The notes beneath the pieces are model-generated. The model made no database searches, was not told where the DNA came from, and saw only the letters and a program-made list of their open reading frames with translations. A stretch of DNA of 64,000 nt. It comes from Streptomyces sp. SID14478 (GTDB lineage: Bacteria > Actinomycetota > Actinomycetes > Streptomycetales > Streptomycetaceae). The stretch spans positions 1 through 64,000 of the forward strand of contig NZ_JAAGMG010001350.1 of the NCBI RefSeq assembly GCF_010548525.1. Direction: 5' to 3'. Below are positions 58,032-64,000 of the stretch, in pieces (the first letter of the stretch is position 1; every line of letters begins with the position of its first letter). The translations under genes and the position numbers were made by a program.

Positions 58032-58304
58032 ATGAACACTCATGAGAGTGCAACGACCGGTGGGGACCTGGGGCCGATGGAACGCGGGACGCCGCAGCGG
58101 CTTGCGGCGCGTCAACGTATGTGGGTGCAGTCGTGGACGGCGCTGTGTGTACTGGCAGTCCTGTGGTCCTTGGCCTGGATCGTCGGATGGATGAGCGGGG
58201 TGGGGGACAGCTGGGCCTTCGCGGCGGCCGGTGTGGTGCTCCTTGGCTGTGGGTTGTGGGCTCGCCGTTCAGCCGTCCGCAACGCTCCGCCGCGCCACCT
58301 GTGA
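58032..58304 (+). CDS. Small two-pass membrane protein (90 aa)
   Basis: ATG 58032 to TGA 58302. Polar N-terminus (Thr/Gly/Glu/Arg-rich), helix SWTALCVLAVLWSLAWIVGW, short loop and helix AFAAAGVVLLGCGLWARR. No recognised family. Codon bias supports it, but the ribosome site is weak. Confidence 0.55.
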   Translation: MNTHESATTGGDLGPMERGTPQRLAARQRMWVQSWTALCVLAVLWSLAWIVGWMSGVGDSWAFAAAGVVLLGCGLWARRSAVRNAPPRHL

Positions 58305-58382
58305 CCTGGTGACGTGCCGAGTGCCCGGGTAGGGCAGCGGGATGACGGACGGTGTGCGTGCGGGACATGGCGCGCTGGTGTG

Positions 58383-58964
58383 TCATGCCGGGCGGGCGGC
58401 AGGCCGGAGACCGTCCATCAGGAGGTCGAGCAGTCGTCCGGCCTTGGCCTCGTGCTCGGGGCGGGGGGCCACCGTGAAGATGCCGATGAGGGCGGCGGCG
58501 ATGTCGTCGGCCGTGATGTCGGCGCGGAGGTCGCCCGCTGCTCGGCCGGCGTCGAGAATCGTCGTGATGGCCGCCAGCAGTTCATCGCGGGTCTGCACGT
58601 GGGCGATCTCGCCCGATTCGATCATCGCGAGCAGCGTGTCGAGCATGCCGTTCTTGGTGGCGATCCAGCTGCCGAACAAGTCCATCCAGCGGCGCATCGC
58701 CGCAGCCGGCGGCAGTTCGCCGAGCAGTTCGTGGGCGCCGGTCGTCAGCCGCACGACCTGGTCCCGGTAGACCGCGTCGACCAGTGACTCGCGGGTCGGG
58801 AAATGCCGGTAGAGCGTGGCGATGCCGACTCCGGCCTCGCGCGCGATCGCGCGCATCGACGGCTCCGTGTCGGCCGTCACGAACACGCGGGTCGCCACCG
58901 CGAGCAATTGGTCGCGGTTGCGGGTGGCGTCCGCCCGTGGTGTGCGTATCCCCGGCTCAGCCAA
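58383..58964 (-). CDS. TetR-family transcriptional regulator
   Basis: 193 residues from TTG 58964. HTH MRAIAREAGVGIATLYRHFP with the next RESLVDAVYRDQ, and TetR_C_33-like domain. The TTG start codon is itself inside the left operator (58964-58983), so the repressor could block its own start directly. Divergent from a quinone oxidoreductase. Confidence 0.92.
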   Translation of the reverse strand: MAEPGIRTPRADATRNRDQLLAVATRVFVTADTEPSMRAIAREAGVGIATLYRHFPTRESLVDAVYRDQVVRLTTGAHELLGELPPAAAMRRWMDLFGSWIATKNGMLDTLLAMIESGEIAHVQTRDELLAAITTILDAGRAAGDLRADITADDIAAALIGIFTVAPRPEHEAKAGRLLDLLMDGLRPAARPA

Positions 58965-58983
58965 AACGGATCACGCTCCGGTT
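58964..58983. promoter_or_regulatory. Imperfect TetR-type operator at a start codon
   Basis: AAACGGA-6-TCCGGTT; same pattern as the perfect site 40 bases to the right, one change in the right arm. It includes the TTG start of the TetR gene. Confidence 0.6.
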
Positions 58984-59003
58984 CGTGTTACGGTCGTTCA
59001 TGT

Positions 59004-59023
59004 AAACGGATCGTAGTCCGTTT
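59004..59023. promoter_or_regulatory. Perfect TetR-type operator
   Basis: AAACGGA-TCGTAG-TCCGTTT, 7-base arms with a six-base spacer, 20 bases before the start of the oxidoreductase gene. Confidence 0.75.
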
Positions 59024-59042
59024 CGGTCGAGGAGGATGCGAC

Positions 59043-59996
59043 ATGCACGAACACAGCAGTCCGCTGGCCGCGGAGGGCAGGGCGGTCCGGCTCGATTCTT
59101 TCGGCGGCCCCGAAGTACTGGACGTCCGTGAGACTCTCGCCCTGCAAGCCGGTCCGGGGCAGGTACGTGTGCGGGTCACCGCGGCAGGTCTGAACCCGAT
59201 GGACTGGTTCATGACCGCCGACGCGGACACCGCCGCCCGGTTCGGCCTGAGCCTGCCGTGCGGCTTCGGGACCGACTACGCGGGAGTCGTCGACCAGGTG
59301 GGCAAGGGAGTGACCGCATTCGCACTCGGCGACCGGGTGTTCGGGGGCGCCCTGTCCCGCGCGGTCGCCGACATCGTGGTGATCGACTCGGCCGGGGAGA
59401 CCGCGGCGAACGAGGTTCATCACACCCCCGACGGTGTCGACGACCGTACGGCCGCCACCCTCACGATCGCCGGCCGCACAGCAGCCGCCGCCCTCGCCGT
59501 GGTCCGCCCGGGCCCCGGCGACACGGTGCTGATCGGCGGCGCGGCGGGCGGGGTCGGGGTGTTCGCCGTCCAACTGGCCCGGATCGCCGGGGCGCGCGTG
59601 ATCGGCACCGGGTCGGCGGACTCAGCGGATTTCCTGAGTGCGCTCGGCGCCGAGCCGGTGACCTACGGAGACGGCCTGGCCGACCGGGTCCGAGCCCTCG
59701 CCCCCGGCGGTGTCACCGCCGCCATCGACCTGCACGGCACGGACACGGTGCACACCGCGAGAGACCTTGGCGTACCGGACAGCCGCATCTGCACCATCGC
59801 CGGGCAGGTCGACGGCGTGCAGGCGGCCAACGGCGCGAACGCCGACCCCGGCACCCTGGAAGAGATCGCCCGCCTGGTCGCGGCAGGCGAACTCCGGGTG
59901 CCCATCGCGGCAACCTTCCCGATCGAGCAGATCCGCCACGCGGTCGAGCTCCAGGCCGGTCGACACGTGAAGGGCAAGCTCGTCATCGACCTGTAG
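59043..59996 (+). CDS. Zinc-independent quinone oxidoreductase (MDR family)
   Basis: 317 residues from ATG 59043, with GAGGAGG about nine bases upstream. Medium-chain reductase: N-terminal VRLDSFGGPEVLDVRE, AGLNPMDWFM, the NADPH loop GGAAGGVGVFAVQLA (residues near 160-175) and no zinc-ligand cysteines. The typical function is NADPH-dependent reduction of quinones or enones. Controlled by the divergent TetR gene. Confidence 0.92.
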   Translation: MHEHSSPLAAEGRAVRLDSFGGPEVLDVRETLALQAGPGQVRVRVTAAGLNPMDWFMTADADTAARFGLSLPCGFGTDYAGVVDQVGKGVTAFALGDRVFGGALSRAVADIVVIDSAGETAANEVHHTPDGVDDRTAATLTIAGRTAAAALAVVRPGPGDTVLIGGAAGGVGVFAVQLARIAGARVIGTGSADSADFLSALGAEPVTYGDGLADRVRALAPGGVTAAIDLHGTDTVHTARDLGVPDSRICTIAGQVDGVQAANGANADPGTLEEIARLVAAGELRVPIAATFPIEQIRHAVELQAGRHVKGKLVIDL

Positions 59997-60067
59997 ACCA
60001 AGGCCTGCAGACCATGGCCGTCGTGACGAGGAAGCGCAGTCCTCCTCATGCGAGGGCCCCGGCCCAC

Positions 60068-60084
60068 GGGCCGGCTGCCGGCCC
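60068..60084. terminator. Short hairpin between convergent genes
   Basis: GGGCCGG and CCGGCCC around a three-base loop, between the oxidoreductase stop (59996) and the acylase stop (60173). Confidence 0.4.
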
Positions 60085-60172
60085 GGCCATCACCGGCCTC
60101 CGATTGATCGGTGCCGAACACCCACTGGCGCAGTCGGAGCCGGTCGCTCCGCTCCGACACCTTCTCGTCGAG

Positions 60173-62794
60173 TCAGCCGGACAGGAAGGAGAGCCGCTGC
60201 GTGGACCTCAAGTTGTCGTCCACTTCGCGCTTGGTGAAGTACGTCGGTTTGTGCTGCCAGTTGACGTACAGATCGAGCTGGTCGGAGTAGTGCGGCGAAC
60301 GCGTGCCGTCGGGCGCGGTGAAGCCGCTCTGCCCAGGTGGCATCACGTCGTAGCCGGTGATGCGGTCGGACGTCGCGACCATCAGGTCGTTCTCGGTACC
60401 GCGGTTCATGTAGACAGGGCCGGAGAGCTCCGCGCCGTCGTCCGTCATGGGCACACCCAGGTAGCTGCTCGTCCCGAAAGTGTGCGGGGCCGTGGGCGCC
60501 AGCCAGTCCGCAGAGTTGCTGGTCTTGTACGTGTCGGTGAGCGAACTCGCCGTCGAGCGCAGGGCCTTGCGGATCACGTCCGTGGCATTACGGCCGTCGA
60601 GCAGATTGACGCGCTGGGGTACGGAGGCCGTCCTGCCCAGCAGGGCGTTGTAGAGGACCTGCCCTCCGGCGGTCACGTGCTGGCTGCCCGGCGTCGGCTT
60701 GCCGGGCTCGGGGTACTCCGTGGTGGTGTAGTTCGCGGCGATCTTCTCCGGCAGGCTCTTGCCCAGAGTGTCGGCCAGGGCTGAGGTCAGCCAGGTCCGC
60801 ATGACGGCGGTGCCGGGGCTGTCGTAGTGCCCGTCACGGTCGTCGTCGGTGTTCCGGCCGTTCCACCGGGCCAGGGCGTCGGACACGCGTCGTTCGGGGC
60901 TGTCGGCCGGAAGGCCCGTGGTGGCCTTGCGGATGAGGGGGCGGAACCAGTCCGCGTTGACGTCCGTGAGGGCGGCGTTCTTCATCATCTGCCACAGCTC
61001 GTCGGCGCTGATGCTCTTCTTCGCCGCGAGCTGCTTCTGCAGCAGGACGACGCGGTCGGCCCGGGCCCACGGAGTGAAGTCGGAGTTCGGGTATCCGGGC
61101 GCGGGGGAGTTGTTCCAGTTGGCCAGCCAGCCTTCCTGCGGGTTCAGGACATGGGGATTGGCGGTGGCCGTGGGCTGCATGCCCCGCCACTCCATGGTGC
61201 CGGTGCCGTCGGCGGGCAGCCGCCGGTCCTGTCCTGCGGGGCGGTCGGGGAAGTGCCCGGCGAAGAAGTAGCCGATGTTGCCGTGCCGGTCGCTGTAGTA
61301 CCAGTTGATGCTGATGGCCAGCCGGCGGGCCTGCTTTTCCCACGCGGCATGGTTGCGGGCCTGCGTGGAGTCGACCCAGGCGAACAGCGACTCCAGTTCC
61401 TTCCCCGCCCAGCTGCGCTTCTTGGTGTAGGCGACGTTGCGGTCGGCGTCGACGGCGACGACCGGACCGTGCACGGTCGACTGCACGTCCACCGTGCGGT
61501 CGGCCCCGCCCTTGACCCGCACGGTCTCGGTGCGCGTGGTCATCCTGCGGTACGCGCCCTTGTACCGGTAGCGCAGGCGGTCCGCGGGATCGAGGTGCTC
61601 CTGATAGATGTCGACGGTGTCACCGTTGCCGGCTGTCGCACCCCAGGAGATGTCGGCGTTGTGCCCGAAGAGGACCACGGGATACGCGAAGGGTGTGTTG
61701 CCCACAACGTCGAACCCGGCGCCGTGCAGCCCGACTTCGTACACGTAGGAAGGGTTGAACGAGCCGAACTGCGGCCCGTTCAGCATCAGGCTCTCGGCGC
61801 CGCGCGCGCGTTCCTCGCCGACCAGCATCATGTTCGAGAAGCGCGGCTGGCGGGCCGGGGCCCACAGCGCCGTCAGCTGCTCCGTGACGGCGGCCCGGGC
61901 ATCGTCATTTCCGGCGGTCCCCTTGTCTTTGGCGGGGTGAGGCAGCTGCTGTTCGGGTGACAAAGTGGCCGTCGGTGCTCCCGGGTGCAGGCCGTTGACG
62001 GAACCCGAACCGGGCAGTGCCGCGGGGGACTTGGCCCTGGCCGACGCGCCGCTCCGGTCTGCGGCGGACAGGGTCGAGGGGGCCTTGGGATCCACCGCCC
62101 AGTGCAGCTGGTCGAAGGCTTCTCGCCCGCGCCGCTTTCCGAACTTGGCTTCCAGCTGGTGGAGTTGGGTGAGGTTGTCGAGTTCTGCGGTGTAGTCGGA
62201 GAACCGGATCGCCATCGTGCCGACGGTGACCATCGCGACGTCCAGGCCCGTCCAGTGCTTCGGCTCGAAACCGAAGTCGCCGTACTCCTTCGGCAGCAGC
62301 TTGCCCCGGTCGGCGAGCGCTGTGTCGATCCAGGTGTTGAGCCCTCTCGCATAGCCGTCGAGGATGTCCCGGTCGCGGGAGGAGAGGTCCGCGTACTGTG
62401 CGCGGACCGAGGCGATGTCGACGTTGCCCCGCACGGCGGAGTCGAAGTCCGCGTAGTCGGCTCCCAGCACTTCCGAGACGGTGCCTTCGGCGCCGCGGCG
62501 GGTCATGTCGAGCTGGAACAGACGGTCCTGGGCGGCCGCGTAGCCGTATCCGTAGAACAGCCCGAACGTGCTGGCGGAGTAGATGTTGGGCCCGCCCCAC
62601 TTGTCCCGCTTGATGGTGACCGACCCGTGCCGCAGCGACGTGAGCGAGACACCGGCCCGCCCGTCGGCGGATGCCCCCGCGTCGGCGTTCGCCTGGGGCA
62701 TGGCGACGGCTGCCAGGAGCAGGCCGGCGCCCAGCGCACCGGCGAGGCGCCGCCTCCGGTGCCGGGGATGGATGGTCATGGGCTCCGCACTCAC
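60173..62794 (-). CDS. Secreted penicillin acylase-family Ntn hydrolase
   Basis: 873 residues if started at GTG 62794; ATG 62779 with GGAG three bases ahead is an alternative. Signal peptide to about residue 38. Alpha-chain residues to about 319 with WGGPNIYSASTFGLFYGYGYAAAQDRLFQLDMTRR, quoted partially; Ser320 (PRFSNMMLVGEERA) should be the N-terminal nucleophile exposed by autocleavage; beta-chain features include NPSYVYEVGLHGAGFDVVG, NADISWG and HGPVVAVD. Substrates of this family are acylated amides: penicillins, acyl-homoserine lactones or echinocandin-like lipopeptides; which one is not predictable. Confidence 0.92.
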   Translation of the reverse strand: MSAEPMTIHPRHRRRRLAGALGAGLLLAAVAMPQANADAGASADGRAGVSLTSLRHGSVTIKRDKWGGPNIYSASTFGLFYGYGYAAAQDRLFQLDMTRRGAEGTVSEVLGADYADFDSAVRGNVDIASVRAQYADLSSRDRDILDGYARGLNTWIDTALADRGKLLPKEYGDFGFEPKHWTGLDVAMVTVGTMAIRFSDYTAELDNLTQLHQLEAKFGKRRGREAFDQLHWAVDPKAPSTLSAADRSGASARAKSPAALPGSGSVNGLHPGAPTATLSPEQQLPHPAKDKGTAGNDDARAAVTEQLTALWAPARQPRFSNMMLVGEERARGAESLMLNGPQFGSFNPSYVYEVGLHGAGFDVVGNTPFAYPVVLFGHNADISWGATAGNGDTVDIYQEHLDPADRLRYRYKGAYRRMTTRTETVRVKGGADRTVDVQSTVHGPVVAVDADRNVAYTKKRSWAGKELESLFAWVDSTQARNHAAWEKQARRLAISINWYYSDRHGNIGYFFAGHFPDRPAGQDRRLPADGTGTMEWRGMQPTATANPHVLNPQEGWLANWNNSPAPGYPNSDFTPWARADRVVLLQKQLAAKKSISADELWQMMKNAALTDVNADWFRPLIRKATTGLPADSPERRVSDALARWNGRNTDDDRDGHYDSPGTAVMRTWLTSALADTLGKSLPEKIAANYTTTEYPEPGKPTPGSQHVTAGGQVLYNALLGRTASVPQRVNLLDGRNATDVIRKALRSTASSLTDTYKTSNSADWLAPTAPHTFGTSSYLGVPMTDDGAELSGPVYMNRGTENDLMVATSDRITGYDVMPPGQSGFTAPDGTRSPHYSDQLDLYVNWQHKPTYFTKREVDDNLRSTQRLSFLSG

Positions 62795-63398
62795 AGGGTG
62801 GTTCCACCTTCCGTCGAGTCACCACAGAGTCACTGCAAAGGGGAATGAACGCTGTCCTGGGGTGCCACGGAGGTTGCGTGGACCGTGCTCCGGGGGCGTG
62901 CCGGTTTGCGGGGTCACCGCGTCACCGCGACTGCGTGCAGCCGGAGCCGGACATTCGACCTACCGGCCGAACGATCGGTTGGTTCAGGTTCTCGGAGTTT
63001 TGCAGCATGAACAGACCACGTCAATGGTGGTCTTGAGGAATGGTGGTCCTCAGGCCGGCCTGCGGCTGGTTGCCGCGGCAGGCGCCCGGGCGACCGCGCG
63101 GGCACCTGCCAATGCCTCAGCGACGGCACTTCGCGCCCGCAGATTCCGGCCCCGACCTCAGGCCGCATGCGTCAGACGCACGGCTCCAGTCACGGACCCC
63201 GGGAGAGGGTGCCCCGTGGGCTATCTGCGCGTCTGACGCGCCGCCGTACGCGTAGCTCCAGCAGACTCCGATACATGGGCGTCGCCCCGCTGGTTCTTAC
63301 GCGGGTGAGGACGGCGGCCGACCCGAGTCGGCCGCTGTCACCATGCGGGCGCGACCCCAGCCGCAACACCGTGACAGGGGGCCTTTGGAGGAGATGAC
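62795..63398. other. Divergent intergenic region with two inverted repeats
   Basis: About 600 bases between the acylase and amidohydrolase starts. GACCAC-N7-GTGGTC (63014-63032) and TGAGGA-N7-TCCTCA (63034-63052) follow one another. No other feature. Confidence 0.45.
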
Positions 63399-64000
63399 AT
63401 GACGGACGGCCAAGACCTTCTGCTGATTGCCGACCGGTCCTGGGACGGAGTCTCGGATCAGGTGTCCGGGCACACCGAGCTGCTGGTGCGTGACGGCCGC
63501 ATCGAACGCATCGGGCCCACGGTCCCGCGCTCCGCGGCGCCGGGCGCACAGGTGGTGGAGCTGGGCGACCACACGCTCCTGCCCGGCTTCATCGACTGCC
63601 ACGTCCACACCACGATGAACCCCGCCGACGTCCTGGGCCCGGCCGTCTCCACCTCACCCGCGATGGTCGCACTCAACAGCCTGCCGGTGCTGCGCACCGT
63701 GCTCGACCACGGCTTCACCACGGTGCGGGACATGGCGTGCTTCACCGCCGACCCGATCACCGTGCACCTGGCCCGGGCCATCGCCCGGGGTCTCGTCACA
63801 GGGCCGCGCATGATCGTGGCGCCCCACCTGATCTCGGCCCGCGGCGCCCACGGTGACTTCTCCACCCTGCTCTCGCCCGCGCTGGGCGTCGAACTCGTCG
63901 CGGTGGCCGACGGCCCGGACGAGATCCGCACCGCGGTGCGCCGGGACATCCGCTCGGGCGCCGACTGGATCAAGTTCGGCGCGACCGGAGGCTTCGGTTC
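63399..64000 (+). CDS. Amidohydrolase, N-terminal part (runs past window end)
   Basis: First 200 codons only, starting at ATG 63399 with GGAGGAG seven bases upstream. N-terminal beta-sandwich (LLVRDGRIERIGPTV), LPGFIDCHVHTT with the His-x-His metal ligands, TVRDMACFTA, IARGLVTGPRM and the Lys in DWIKFGATGG, a carbamylated or metal-bridging lysine in this group. Imidazolonepropionase/prolidase-type amidohydrolase; substrate unknown. Confidence 0.92.
   Translation, partial: MTDGQDLLLIADRSWDGVSDQVSGHTELLVRDGRIERIGPTVPRSAAPGAQVVELGDHTLLPGFIDCHVHTTMNPADVLGPAVSTSPAMVALNSLPVLRTVLDHGFTTVRDMACFTADPITVHLARAIARGLVTGPRMIVAPHLISARGAHGDFSTLLSPALGVELVAVADGPDEIRTAVRRDIRSGADWIKFGATGGFG

Noticed and set aside
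63014-63032. DasR (amino-sugar GntR) operator
   Set aside because: The DasR site has TGGTC before GACCA; here the halves are in the opposite order with a long spacer.
1-64000. tRNA, rRNA, insertion sequence or prophage genes
   Set aside because: No T-loop/anticodon-arm pattern, transposase, integrase or terminal inverted repeat pair was found by reading both strands; a tRNAscan or ISfinder run was not possible here.

Overview
High-GC DNA with G/C-rich third codon positions, GTG and TTG starts, F420-type oxidoreductase, HU protein, many TetR regulators, secreted small proteins and a very large partner-switching system point to a Streptomyces chromosome, probably an accessory arm region. No rRNA, tRNA, integrase, transposase or CRISPR array was seen.

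1-15.3 kb: a TetR fragment, a methyltransferase, a reductase/VOC/aldo-keto reductase group on the minus strand divergent from a TetR gene with two clean operator palindromes, a tendamistat-like secreted protein, a VanZ membrane protein, an F420-type oxidoreductase, a secreted protein behind unusual palindromes, a LacI regulator, a membrane-anchored Mrr-type nuclease, a DHFR-like reductase and small membrane proteins. A BrkB-type membrane protein and a second adenylate kinase gene follow.

16.2-32.3 kb: the centre of the window is a general-stress signalling island. It holds three SpoIIE/PP2C phosphatases (PAS-GAF-PP2C, REC-PP2C, PAS/GAF-PP2C), a CHASE3 histidine kinase, a stand-alone response regulator coupled to an HTH-like small protein, six STAS antagonist-type proteins, two RsbW-like ATP-binding kinases and a SigB/SigF-family sigma factor. 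Inside one operon, with ATGA overlaps, a PP2C phosphatase is followed by a cobalamin-binding protein carrying the W-x9-EH and E-x-H signatures of CarH-type B12 photoreceptors and then by a STAS antagonist. The same promoter pattern, GCAT-N15-GGGTAC, stands before this operon and before the sigma gene, with a near match before another STAS gene. The inference is a B12-dependent (possibly light-dependent) input into sigma factor release, under sigma autoregulation.

32.4-48.8 kb: two SDR genes and a LysR regulator, a second methyltransferase, GGCT, PNPOx, GNAT, FAD monooxygenase and cupin genes, several secreted proteins with internal duplications, an HU protein (hupA-like) between perfect hairpin terminators, a 10-copy 8-bp tandem repeat, and an acyltransferase remnant.

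48.8-53.4 kb: molybdenum locus: a remnant of a molybdopterin enzyme, a fused permease-ATPase (ModBC), ModA, an HTH-TOBE regulator with a palindromic operator, and a tandem molbindin.

53.4-64 kb: two more TetR/oxidoreductase divergent pairs with paired operators, an SDR and AraC regulator, a secreted penicillin acylase and the start of an amidohydrolase. A recurring theme is a local repressor divergent from a single oxidoreductase.
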